In this document: in pieces, positions 51,368 through 63,317 of the stretch | Layout: every line of letters starts with the position of its first letter | How positions within the stretch are numbered: the first letter of the stretch is position 1 | Origin: Sparassis latifolia | Lineage: Eukaryota; Basidiomycota; Agaricomycetes; Polyporales; Sparassidaceae | Length of the DNA: 64,000 bases | Direction of reading: 5' to 3' | Assembly: GCA_018466975.1 (NCBI GenBank) | Contig: CM031562.1 | Coordinates: 248,001-312,000 of the forward strand | Notes under the pieces: generated by a model | The model's database searches: none | Told to the model about the DNA's origin: nothing | Seen by the model: the letters and a program-made list of their open reading frames with translations, nothing else | Made by a program: the position numbers and the translations under genes

Positions 51368-54300
51368 ATGTCTGATGGACAAGTACCACTCTCTCGACTG
51401 TGTATCTGTCAACTGAATCTTAACAAGTTGCTAAATGCGCAATCCGCATTCCTTAACACCGTTACTACGAACGATTTTGACCTCCTTCTCCTGCAGGAAC
51501 CTTATGTAGACTTCAACAACATGAGCCGCACCACTCACCACTGGCGTGTCATTTATCCGCCACGTCATCCTAGACTTGACTCATGCACTTGGTCCATTAT
51601 TCTAGTCAGCATGCGCCTTCCTACGAGTTCGTGGAATGACCTCAAGGTTGATTCCCCTGACATCACAGCAATTTCGGTTAAGACTAGCTCTGGTCTCATT
51701 CACATTTTCAATGTCTACAATGACCAACAGCACCAGAACTCAATTCACCAGCTATGTCGCAGCACCCGCAGCCTAGATTTATTGACTGACGAGGGTTTTA
51801 TCTTGTGGGCAGGTGACTTCAACTGCCATCACCCCATGTGGGACGAGGAGCGCAATGCACATTTATTCACAGAACAAGCTTTATCTTCAGCACAACCCCT
51901 ACTCGATGCAATCACTTCTTTTGACCTCGACATGCTACTGCCCCCAGCTATTCCCACTCTCCAGGCTTCTAACTCTAAAAATTTTACGCATTCAGACAAT
52001 GTGTTCAGATCTAGCGGACTAGAAGACAGGCTTATCTCCTGTGATGTAGCTGCTGACCTACGCCCTCCTATGACTGACCATTTTCCAATTAGCACAATTC
52101 TCGACCTCACAGTCCACTTTAGAGAAGAAGAACACTGGCGTAACTTCCGGAACGTTGACTGGGGGGCTTTCTGAAACACCCTGCAAGTGCACCTAACACC
52201 ACTAGCTGTTCCCGAGGGGGAGCTAAAGTCAGAAGCTGAGTTCAATTCCCTGCTAGCATGTGTCATGCAGGCACTGGAATCCACAGTACAGGAACATGTA
52301 CCAGTATCCCGTCCGTCTCCTTACACCAAGCGCTGGTGGTCAAAAGAACTTGGCAAGACTCGGAAAAAGGTACGTCATCTCAGCAAGTGTTCTTTCAAAC
52401 TTCGTTCCTCTCCACAGCATCCACTACACGCGGAGTATCATGCAGAAAGAAACCGCTACACTGACCAGATCCGTGAAGCAAAGCATGAACACTGGGAAGC
52501 ATGGCTGGAGTCAGCTGACAGTGAGTCCGTCTGGAGTGTTAACCATTTCACCAAGTCAGGGCCAACAGACGGGGGAAAGACTCGAGTTCCCCCTTTGAAA
52601 CCGATGAACGATACAGGGGACGCCGTAGCAGACAACCAAGGCAAGAGCCAAATACTGTATGACGCATTCTTCCCATCTGCAGGTATCCACGCAGCAGTCC
52701 CTACAGACTGCATATACCCTCCCCCAGCATTTCTCTTCTCGCCTCCCAAGGACTCTCAGATCATAGCAGTCCTGAAGCGACTTAAGGATTTCAAGGCTCC
52801 GGGCCCGGACAAGATCCCTAACGAGGTATACAAGTGGTGCGCGGTCCTTCTCCTCCCATTTCTTGGTCCCCTTTTTCGTGCTATGTTCACTCTTAAGTTT
52901 TACCCGAGCGACTAGAAACTGTTCGACACTGTAGTGCTCAGGAAACCCGGCCGCCCAGACTACACAGTTGCAAAGGCCTACCACCCTATTGCACTACTCA
53001 ACTGCATTGGTAAGATTCTCTCAGCTTGCATTTCTGAGACGCTTGTACACGAGGCAGAGGTTAACAACCTCCTAGTGACCGGTCACATGGGAGACAGACC
53101 TGGTCGCACCACAACTGACTCCTTACACCTACTAACGAAGACAGTGAAGGATGCCTGGTGTCGTAAGCAGGTAGCCTCAGTCCTCTTTCTAGATGTCAAG
53201 GCAGCTTTCTCTAGCACGCTTCCAGAATGGCTACTTCACAACATGCACATGAGGGGAGTCCCCATAGCAATTGTCGAATGGATCCGGCGCCGTCTCGAAG
53301 GATGCCGTACCCGTTTGTTGTTCAACGACTTCGCATCTGCAATCTTCGAGATCCTCAGAGGCATCAACCAAGGCTGTCCCCTCTCTGTAATCCTTTACCA
53401 GTTCTACAACTCAGATCTACTTGAATGTGCCCGCCATCACGGAAGAGCCCTGGGCCATATCGACGATGTCGCACTAGTGGCTGTCAGTGACAGCTTTGAA
53501 GATACCCACGGAACTCTGTGTCACTGCATGGATGGCCCGAAAGGAGCGATGTCATGGTCGCTAGAGCACCAGTCCGAATTCTCCACGGAAAAATTCAGAC
53601 TGCTGAACATGGCTTCAAGGAGCACGAGTATCGGGTCCACACTACAACTCCGGTCATGCACAGTACAACCTAATGCTGTATACAAATTTCTCGGCATTCT
53701 CCTTGACTACAGACTGCGCTTCCACGAACACACAGCCTTTGCACTTGCAAAGGGCATGGCATGGGTACAATAATTCCGTCGGCTCACAAAGACGAAAACA
53801 GGAGTTCCATTTCCGTACATGCACCGGCTCTACCTGGGAATTGCAGTACCGCACATGCTCTAAGCGGCCGATATTTTCCTCACACCTATGTGCACACTCC
53901 CAGATCAGTGTCAGCAATCAAGGCCCTAGCACGGGTTCAGCGTCAAGCGGCCCTCCTGATCACAGGTGCTCTCCCATCCACCTCCACTGATGCCCTGGAT
54001 GCCCATGCGAACCTCCTCCCCCTCCGCTACCTTGTTGACAAGGTCTGTCAATGTGCAGCATCCCACTTGTGCACCCTCCCAGAATCACATCCCCTTTATC
54101 CCGAAATCGCTAATGCCAGCAGACGCCTCGTGAAGTCACATCGCTCCCCTCTACATGAAATTCTTCATGCATACCAGATCTTCCCAGGGACTATCGAGAC
54201 CGTTCTACCAGTATGACTTCACCTGACGTGGTTCCCCAGGTTCTAAGTGTCTATCGCTCACAGCAAGAAAGCAGCTGAGAAGGAGGAGCTGGAGTGGGCA

Positions 54301-55278
54301 TCAGCACCAGGCATACACATCTATACAGATGGATCCGACATTGACGGGGGAGTTGGAGCCTCCGCCGTGCTGTACCGACTGCACTCACAGCAAGTAAAGG
54401 TCCTTTGCTACTATCTAGGTCCCTTTGCGGACCATACCGTGTATGAAGCGGAGGTTGTGGGTCTCCTACTTGCCATCCAGTTACTAAAACGAGAGATCAG
54501 TGTTCACTCGGCATCCTGCGCAGCTGACAACAAAGCCTCGATACAAACTACTAAGCTTCGTCGTCCGGCACCGGGCCACTACCTGCTTGACCAGCTTCAC
54601 AAGGACATCGAAGCCCTCTATCGCTCCCACATGATCGACAGTGAACACCTCACCTTTCGCTGGATCCCCAGTCACTGCGACATCAAAGGCAACGAGAGAG
54701 CTGACACCGAAGCCAAAGTTGCTGCTCATGGCCAATTCAGTCCCGCAGCCCATCTTCCTCCCTTCCTATGCAAATCGCTACCAGTCAGTGTCTCGAAGGT
54801 ATGCCAGGCAGGTCTTGCGCAACTGAAGGAATGAGCAAAATTGTCATGGCACAACTCGAAGAGAGGGCAAGATCTTCGCCCCATCGACCCTTCCATGCCG
54901 TCGAAGAAGTTTGGAAACCTCGTGGCCGGCCTTCCGCGATGCCATGCCAGCCTTCTCATCCAGCTCAGGATGGGACATGTCGCTCTTAACCATCACCTCC
55001 GGTGCATCAACAAATCCACCACAGCAACTTGCCCCGCCTGCCACTCTCAAGCCGAGACAGTCCAACACTTCCTCCTCACCTGCTCATCCTACAGCAAGCA
55101 CCGCGCCGAACTCTTTCGCGAGCTTGGATGGGTGGCCGGCTCCATATCCCGGCTGCTCACACGTCCGCAGGCCGTTCAGCCTCTATTCCATTACATTCAT
55201 GCGACAGGTCGGTTTCACAACACTTTCGGAGTTCTTGACACCCTCGACAAGCCTTCTAACACACTCACAGAGAAGTAA
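51368..55278 (+). pseudogene. LINE ORF2: APE endonuclease, reverse transcriptase, RNase H, zinc knuckle; broken
   Basis: The endonuclease (51368-52174) shows QLNLNK, LLLQEPYV, GDFNCHHPMWD and TDHFPI. A TGA at 52172 interrupts the frame just after it, and a TAG at 52913 interrupts it inside the RT. RT motifs are PGPDKIPNEVYK, YHPIALLN, FLDVKAAFSS, GINQGCPLSVILY and GHIDDVALVA. A stop at about 53770 and a frame change in 53860-53900 break the thumb/connection region. RNase H (54247-54834) has its own start and the catalytic set YTDGS, YEAE, AADNKAS and ERADTEAK. After another stop, 54841-55278 carries CPACHSQAETVQHFLLTC. At least five disruptions mean this copy cannot encode a full ORF2. Confidence 0.88.
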
Positions 55279-55748
55279 CTTGTATTCTACACTGTCCTCC
55301 GCTGATGTCGCGCCACAGATCAATACCTCCCTACAAGCTATCACTGCCCCCCTTTTACTACTATACTTGTTTTTTCCCTTCCTAGTTCTAGCGATTGGGG
55401 GAGTTTTAATGGCTAGTGGGGGACCACTGGCCAGATCCCTGACAGCAGCAAGAGGCAAAGACCCGGGGGTGCATTCACCACTCAGAAGGGCATCAGGTTT
55501 AGATCCCGGTCCCTTGTGCTCAGGTGCCAAGGACAGCCGCTGGAAGTGGCTTTCTCTCATTCTCACTCTTTTCCGTGCTACTCCTTCTTCCCCCCTTTTT
55601 ACGAAATCTACTATAATACACACACTACTACTGACTCCTATCCCCTTTCCAGCCTCACCAGCCCAAGCTATGCATGGACATCATGTTCTCTTCGTCCCCC
55701 TCACCAGCTCTACCCACTAGTTAGCTACGTTAGCACGATGTCTACCAT

Positions 55749-55761
55749 AGGGCTTCGCCCT
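55749..55761 (+). other. 3'-terminal stem-loop of the LINE
   Basis: AGGGCTTCGCCCT folds into a 5-bp stem with a 3-nt loop, 22 nt before the A tail. Such hairpins near LINE 3' ends are often the recognition site for the element's own reverse transcriptase. Confidence 0.55.
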
Positions 55762-55802
55762 TGCGGACAAATAAATTTGAGGCAAAAAAAAAAAAAAAGA
55801 TC

Positions 55803-58025
55803 AGCACCATTAGCATATACGTATATATATTGAATCCCCAAGAGATCAGCTAGCATAATATAAGCTCAAGAACACAACTGATGATCTAATGCATCTGCTT
55901 TACAGTATAGCAGTGCACTAACTCTAATAGAGGATGAACAAGCAAAGTACTGTACATTTTTAACTAACCCAGTAGGTCACAAGCCATAAGGCCAACAGCC
56001 TGCCGTATTTTGGATATGTGCCACAGATTACAGCAAGTCTCACTGCTGACTCTAAATGAGTGGAAAATATGCATTTTTTGTGGCCTACAGCACTAAAAGC
56101 ACACAGAATTGTTATATTTAATCTGAATAATCATACAATACACTCAACTCGAGCACTCCACTTATTCAAGAATGTTCATAAGCATCACTGAAACCTAGAA
56201 ACTATACCTAGTCACTTGTTCATCACACACTTTCTCTTCTTAGTCAAGAAGTAGCCACACTGGCTATCCAACACAAATACAACAGCACCATCAGGCAGCT
56301 ACACAGTAGCTACACTCACTATATGCTGATGCTGATGCCACCTGTAGTCTGTCATCTTGCTACTATGTTTGACCCTGTTCCCATCACACTTGGTCCTGTC
56401 AGCTGGCTAGTTTGAGTCCTCGAGGTCACAGGTCACCCTCTGCCAGGTTGATTAAAATGTACAGTAACTTAAGATAAAGACAGTGAGCACAATCTCAATG
56501 AGGTTTGTTGTAAAAAATGAATGGGTATGTATTTGTGAGAACTGGCAACACCTATTCAAAAAGTGTAGCCTTATATAAGCAGCTTTTCACAAAGAAAACC
56601 TAAAGCAGGTCATGTAGCAACTGCCATGTCTTCTATGGTGACTATGCAAAATAAATTATCAGTAAAGTTAGTAATATGTGCATATACTCTTAGAAATTCT
56701 AAAAATGAATTTAGAACACATCATCAGATGGTTGTGAGCATTCTCATAAGGTTTCAATACTTTAATGCTGACCAGAAATCACTTAAACAGACAACTTGTG
56801 TGTTGACCATACTTATCAAGCAGTGTTTTTCTTTTTAGTTCTTCACATACTGCGAGGCTTAACTAAGCTTCCTTGCTCATCTCAGAAAGCTCAGATGGTT
56901 CAGAATATAAATACTTTATATAGTAGAACATTTTCATTGGAACAGAAATTTTGTAAATGTCCTGCATGTGAAGATACATCACAGAACCAGTGTCTCATGA
57001 GTCCTCTGATGAAAATGATCTAAACTGAAAACTCTACCATTATTCTCACCAAAGTCAAACACACTCTTGAGCTGACAATGCTGCACCAGCTGGGGACCAC
57101 TGTTGCAGCCACAATACACTAAGGTGTGTGGATGCACACCTATCAAATTTGGCAAAGAATTGCCTGTTCTCAGCATTTGTCCACAATTACCCTTCCAAAA
57201 ACATTCTGATTTTGCTTGAAGTAATTTATGTCTGCAAGAGTGCCTCTGAAAGCATAAGAGTGACATTCATAATGTCTAATGTCTGGCATATTTTACTATC
57301 CAATCTTCTGGTTCTCATCATTGGTATGCAAGCCTATGGGTTGGAAATTTTGATGAACCTTATGTTGGGTCTCATAGCCATTACTGACCTGTATAGTTCT
57401 AAAGTAGAGTATGTAGATTTTGCATAGAGAAACACCATCTCCTATATTCCAGTAGCACTCCTGCAAGTCAGATATGGATATTTTCTGTCTCTCCCCTACT
57501 ACGATGCATGATGTGCTTGCAGGGATTAGCAAAGATGAATGCAACAGGGTCTAAGCTTTCATATATCTCTAAGAGAGGTGCAAGATAGAGAATCGTGCAT
57601 TTAGCGGAAACAGATGATCCTTCCACAGTAGTTGAGATGCATATTTTGACTTGGCCTCTGGGTAGAATATTTCATTTGAAAGAACAAGCACATTCGGAAG
57701 CAATTCTGCAATGTTCGATGTCTCTGAATTGATGCTGTAAAGTTCTAAAGACATTCCGGAAAATAAGCGAGAGAGTCAAAGTCAAAGCCGTGGACCAGTC
57801 GCCGAGATTCACCGCGACATAATTTGTCACGCGCAGATCAGGAGTCACAACATGCTATATTTGGCGTCTCACCATTATTGCTTGTCACACAATAATAAGT
57901 CGATTGTCGCCGTCGACTGTCTGCGTTTCTGCCCACTTTCCTCGGTATTTACAACCTGTCCGTTCCTTTCTATATACCACAGTATTCACGACATATTTGA
58001 CGAACCGTTTCGAAATTCATGGGAC
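55803..58025. other. AT-rich repeat-like DNA and upstream region of the vezatin-like gene
   Basis: AT-rich sequence resembling 42.8-49.3 kb continues to about 57.75 kb, then base composition rises. No gene is recognised. A - strand open stretch at 57569-57754 has no domain. The last 200 bp should contain the promoter of the next gene. Confidence 0.45.
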
Positions 58026-60837
58026 ATGGCGCAACCAATTTTCGAAGAGCATCCTCTCGAAGAATACTTCGAACGTCCGTCAATATTTCGTTTGGCAAGC
58101 TATTTCACTGACTTCACTTTGATTTATGTGCGCTAGTGGCGGGCGAGTACCCTGAGGATATGCCTGGTGGAGTCTCTGAATTCACTCTGCAACCCTCCCC
58201 TGGCAGAGCGAGACTCTTTGGTCTGGAGCGAATGCCGTCGTTCCTCGCGAATACCCTTCAGGTGAGTATCGCGTCTAACTTGACGAGTATAGATCACGAG
58301 CATCTGCATCCAGGACATTTATTCCGCCTTATACTCGTCACGGTCGTCGCAAGAGCAAACATTCGCTGAGCGCTTCAAGTACGACGTCATATCTTCTTCA
58401 CTGCTGTCTTCGTCTATAGCTGCCCCACCAAGCGCAACCCGTCGTACCTTCTCCCCTGAGCTTCCGGGAAGGCTACAAGACACCAGCGATGAGGACCCGT
58501 CGCCGACCACTGCTGCGCGACTGGATCAGTGGTTACCGACCCGCATGGCGAACGCACACGCGCGGCCCGAGTTCAGCGAGATTCAGTGGCCAATACTCAT
58601 CCTTTCCCTTTCAGTTGCGGCTCTGTCTGCAGAGTATTACTTTATTGCTATTTTCTTATTCGCATGGGCGGCGTACGCTTGGCAGTCTAAAAGGTCAAAC
58701 AACCAGAAGGCGGACGTTATCACTTCGGTGAGTGCGTACGTTGTGCCTGATGCGCGTGGCTGATTGAGTGCCTCAGACATTAAATGTTGTGAACGAAGTG
58801 ATATCGGCGGGGAACGTTTGGGACTCTGCCGTGAACGAAGCTATTACGATCATCGAGACAGAGGAACGAAGGTGATTATGGCGGGCATGATGTTTTACTT
58901 CCCAGTTCTGACTGTATACGTCCAGTATATTCTACGGCCCGACGAGTCCGCAGTCGCCGTCCTCAGGTCTTCGCGTCACTCTGCAGTCATCGCTGCACAC
59001 GACCCAGACGCAGTGCGACAATGTGCGCCAGCTTCTGTCTGCCCTCACCGATCCGTCTCAGCTTGCGCAGCTTTCGGAGATGTATGCGCCGTCGTCACCG
59101 ATGATGTCATCGTTCTCGCTCGACCACCCGCGGCCTGTATCCGCGCCTGCCTGGCGCCAGCGCCCGATATCGATGCCTGCAAATAAGCGTGCGACGTGGA
59201 ACGGCTCATACGCGTCGCTCGCATCGGCAGGAAGCCCAACTGCGCATCTCATGAAACGTAAGCAGCGCACACGGTCTGGCCTATCCGTATTGTCAAATGC
59301 CAACGGATCCAACTTCGAGAGCATGAGCGCGCCTGTAAGTCCGCAGTTTTCTGACACACTTCCCGACGTGCAGGAAGAAGGTGACGACGCGTCGTCGTCT
59401 GAGCAACCGTCGTCATTCCCCTCTGCCGAGTACTTCGGAGCTGCTGCACTAGGCATGCACCGGAAACGTAGGAGCGCAGGTATGGAAACTTTCGGTATCC
59501 TTCCACCGAGCTACACCACCCAGCCTTATTTCCACCTTGGTCATGGACCATCACCGCCCCCGACTATAACTTCCTCATCGCGTTTCACCCCGGTGCACAC
59601 TACCCGACACCCACTATCGCTGTCTGGCCTTCGTCTAGCACTGCATGGTGCATTGTCCGCGAAGCGGTACGCGTGTTCCCATCTTCTAGCTCTTCGCTTT
59701 GACGAGGACGACGAGGACGAGTGTTACTGGGAAGATGTGCGGTCGGTGATGGCTCTCCTTACAAGTACATTCGAAGATGCGTCTTCGAGACTCGTGGAGG
59801 CTCTTGACGATGCGGAGAAGAAGCGTATCAAGGACCAGCGGCCGAGCCCCGCGTCGAAATCACGAGCGGGTAGCCCTGCACCAATACCAATTGACGGGGC
59901 TGCGAAGTCGGCTCAGAATCGCTGCGCACGGACGATGTCCGAGATTGTGTCCTTCGCGCCGATGCCCAGTCACTTATCTCGGTTTGCGGCACACGTAGAC
60001 GCTATTGCTACATCACTGAACGATGCAAGAGATCACCTCGAGCAATGTGTTACGGTTTTGCGCGAACAGGCGTCACCTCAGGAGGTTGATGAGGATTCTC
60101 TGGGCCTGTCTTCCGTCCAGGATCATCCAGCTTTCCAAGCATACGATCGTCTTCGGAAGGAGCTGGGTTTTGCACTGCGCGAGTGCGAGCGCGGTCGGGA
60201 GCGCCTCCTTGACATCATCTCTCCGTCTCCAGTTGTCGACGACGTAAATTCGTACGGCGACGATACGCCTGCACTCGGTCAGGACACAGGGAGTGAACAA
60301 TCAGACAGGCATATTCCCGCGTCGCCGGCTCTGGATCAGCCTGACATCGCGAGCATATCCGGGGAGCAAGAAGCACTCGGTTTGGGCATTGACCGCGGTG
60401 ACGAGGACCTCGACGACGCGACTGAACATCTGCTGCTCACCACCTCATCAAAACACCTTCCTCCACCTGGCCTAGAGCAGGTATTCCAGGCTGACTCCGG
60501 CGATGGGCCGCTGTTCACCCGCGAGCGGTCAAGGCTCTCACGGGAAGAACGCATCCGCCTGGCGAAAGCCAAGCGCGAGAACGGCGTGTTCGGCTCCCTG
60601 ACGCTGTCAGAGCCACCTCCGCAAGCTAGACTTGAACGCTGGGCCCCAGGTGGAGAGGTGGTACAAGAACTGAAGGACGTAATTTGGAAAGTGGGCGAAA
60701 AGCGGCGGCGGATGGGCATGCTGGAGCGGCTAGATGCGCCTCTAGAGTCGGAGCAGTCTATGGAACTGCAACCACAGGCTTTCTACACCCCCCGGACATA
60801 TCGACCGCTCACGCTCGAAGACAGTCCGACGTCATGA
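58026..60837 (+). CDS. Membrane protein with vezatin/Inp2-like myosin-binding region
   Basis: The start ATG at 58026 gives [18 protein letters not shown] short intron near 58091-58136 leads to [14 protein letters not shown]. Two hydrophobic segments follow close together ([20 protein letters not shown], then [12 protein letters not shown]), forming a membrane hairpin. The exon after it ([38 protein letters not shown]) and the long last exon (about 59000-60837) contain a helical region with [20 protein letters not shown]. Then come Ser/Pro-rich sequence and the conserved-looking C-terminal block [20 protein letters not shown]. The architecture resembles the fungal myosin-binding (vezatin, Inp2-type) family that links organelles, notably peroxisomes, to class V myosin. 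The gene is certain; the family call is moderate. Confidence 0.72.
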
Positions 60838-62071
60838 TGGTCATGACCCGCTACATCACTATATTCCTGTCCTGCTTTCGTTCGCTTTGTGCGTTTCTGC
60901 AACCTAGATTTTTATACGTTAACATCCCATCTAATGGTGTCGTTCGTCAACCGACTTTCAGGTCGGATCTTTGTACATTGTTCAATGACATTAGCGGTTT
61001 CGTAAGCAGCCAGAAAAGTCGACTGAGCTCTCTGCAACCAGATACAGTAGGTCAAGGTCGCTCGCTGGCCTGGCGGTACTTATATGCAGTGCTCCGTTCC
61101 AACCTCGTTCTGCGGACTGCATCTCGGAAATTGATTGTTCAATTGCGATAATGTCGATGTTGGATCGGATGCGTCGTCTATCCGCAAGCTGGACTGGTAC
61201 ACTGAGTACCGGAACAAGGACTGCATCCTCACGTCCTCCCACCTGTTCGACACTCTCGTGCTTGTTCACATCGTCATATGCATATGAAGTTCCATTTACA
61301 TCTCGGGCTATAGAAATTACTCGATGCGTATGCAAGGCTGACCACGCTTAGCATCGCGAGCATCATCAACTTAAGTTGAATGAATGCCTTCCGGCTCCTT
61401 CTAAAGACAGAGATGATGTCATTCAAATCCGAGTCTAGTTCTGGAAACGGTGCTCGCCGGTAAAATCCCGTCCATTTGTTTCCACTTCAACCTCTACCTT
61501 CAATTGCAAGCGAATTGCGGCTTGTCCTCATGTAGGCGAAGGTTACACCACTGGACTGGAACGCATTTCATCTCAGACCACTGCTGACCACGCATACGCA
61601 TTCACAATCAGAGCCGGTGCATCCCTGCAATACCATCGCTTCGAACGTCACTGTGAGTGTGTTGGTCCGACCGTCATATAAGTTCTCGGACTTACATGTT
61701 GATATCTCAGACTACGTGCATGATGCTGGTGCGAGCAATTAATGTCTTCTCGCAGATGTATCCGCTACACACGAGATACTCAATGCCGACCAACAGCAAG
61801 CTCAGTAACTGCTACAGATACCGTGCAACGAGGTTGCTACAGGGTCACTGGCAATACCTCCGAGCGCTAATTTCATACCTTCCCTCGCCACACAAAGGCT
61901 CCTTCCAACTATTTTTCCATGAATACTGTCCGATCCCATTGTCCTGGGCTGACAAGTGACATTGCGTAAGTAGCCTATGGACTTGAACTTCGTTCAAGTT
62001 TACTTCTGCCCCTTTGTAGGTGAAGACGAGAGACATCCGTACTGCAAGATACAACTTGAAACGAGACGCAA
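60838..62071. other. Intergenic
   Basis: About 1.2 kb hold no recognised gene. Short open stretches at 60991-61335 (-) and 61657-61959 (+) show no domain. Confidence 0.4.
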
Positions 62072-62779
62072 TTGGATCGTTCTGTTGTAGCAGATTTCAT
62101 CCTCCTGAGTGTGCCACAAAACGCTATCACGTTTCATCACGCTTACGCATGTTGCTTTGTTGTACTTGCAGGCGTGCCAGTGCGTTTGTTCCCGCGGTTC
62201 CTGAGATCTCGCCATGGGTATATCAGAGCAGCGCTGCAAGATCGTGGATGCCCCATCCTTGGATCCTCCCCATCTCTACACCACCCTCCCAGTCACCGCA
62301 CAGTCATGTTAGGCGGACTGTCCCCGACCAAGCGTTGGCGCGGCGTTGTGGCCACCGACATCTTCCCGGCTACTCCCACTCTGCCGCAGACCACCAGCCT
62401 TTCTCCTCAAGGCACCACGGAACGGTATTCGTCTCAGATGGACTCACCAAAAGGCTCCAGTCGGGGTCCCACCTTGACCGGGTCTCATCAACTCACACGA
62501 TGCCGAGCGCGGGATGGAGACACCTCTCCAACACTCTCGTCGGCTACAACGGATGTTTACTCCCAACGTGAGGGTCGTGGAGGACAGGGTTCAGCTTTTT
62601 CTCCGGTGTTGCGGGTGGTGCAGACGCTGCGGGCCGCATCCCCAATTTCTCCTGGTGGCAAGCCTCGCTCTGGGAGAAATAGAGGCCTTCCGGGCCCAAG
62701 CTCACCATTGCGGTCTGAGCGCGATGCGATGATTCGCGCATGGGCAGAGAACGTCAAGGATTCAAGGGCAGATACCTGA
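62072..62779 (+). CDS. Hypothetical Ser/Pro/Arg-rich protein
   Basis: I do not recognise this ORF of 235 codons. Its second half is low-complexity (SPTKRW, TLPQTTSLSPQGTTER, SPISPGGKPRSGRNRG) and ends SERDAMIRAWAENVKDSRAD, which looks like a genuine polar C-terminus. The first 75 codons overlap another open frame and may be untranslated or intronic. A later start at 62307, or an upstream exon starting at the well-placed ATG at 62213, is possible. It lies upstream of VPS1 on the same strand. Confidence 0.4.
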   Translation: MDRSVVADFILLSVPQNAITFHHAYACCFVVLAGVPVRLFPRFLRSRHGYIRAALQDRGCPILGSSPSLHHPPSHRTVMLGGLSPTKRWRGVVATDIFPATPTLPQTTSLSPQGTTERYSSQMDSPKGSSRGPTLTGSHQLTRCRARDGDTSPTLSSATTDVYSQREGRGGQGSAFSPVLRVVQTLRAASPISPGGKPRSGRNRGLPGPSSPLRSERDAMIRAWAENVKDSRADT

Positions 62780-63317
62780 TAGACTTGCATTCTGGTTGAA
62801 ACGGGCCACATGCATGTTCAAGCTAAGCCATAGAGTGTTTCTTGAGCGTTGGTGGGCGCAGATCGCGTTATTCACTGTTATGTACATCTTTCGTTATTGT
62901 CACGCTGGGTCGTGTAGAACTTGCTCGTGTATCTCCTGTTGCAGTCACGGTACGCCCCTGGCTGCAGACTGTTGTAGTGGGCCCTACGCAAGGAATCGGA
63001 TTGGAGAAACCATAGCTAAGGCACTGGCGCCAGCATAGAGTGTCAAAAGCTGCCGCATCATTTCATCGCAGATACACCATGTGTCTGAGATATCTGAGTA
63101 TCCGCCGACCAGCCAGTGATGCATTCAAGATGCATTCAAGTTTGTACCGCGACTAGGTTCGAACCGTTCGATGACACTTGCCGTCGCCCGGCAGACGCCG
63201 TGACACGCGCGTAACTGCATCGTGACTTGCCGGTTTGACGCGCTGCACAGTGCAAGCGTGCAGTTTCTCTGCACGACCAGTCGTGTTTGTCTTTCCGCTC
63301 TCCTCTCTTACTACATC
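62780..63317. other. VPS1 upstream region
   Basis: A spacer that should hold the VPS1 promoter. A tandem GATGCATTCAA doublet lies at about 63118-63139. No gene is seen. Confidence 0.4.

Larger units (their letters stand above)
49368..55796 (+). mobile_element. Tad-like non-LTR retrotransposon (LINE), degenerate
   Basis: The order is 5' UTR, ORF1 with zinc knuckles, ORF2 with APE endonuclease, reverse transcriptase, RNase H and a C-terminal zinc knuckle, then a 3' UTR and an A15 tail (55784-55798). RNase H plus APE plus a CCHC ORF1 is the architecture of the fungal Tad1 clade. A possible target duplication AAGATC occurs at 49362-49367 and 55797-55802. It partly overlaps the A tail, so the 5' boundary is tentative. 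The element is less AT-rich than its surroundings, consistent with later insertion into an old repeat island. Confidence 0.88.

Noticed and set aside
58019..58030. CATGGGACATGG near the vezatin-like start as another iteron of the 41.7-kb element
   Set aside because: It is a single copy overlapping a start codon, with no element ends nearby. Likely coincidence.
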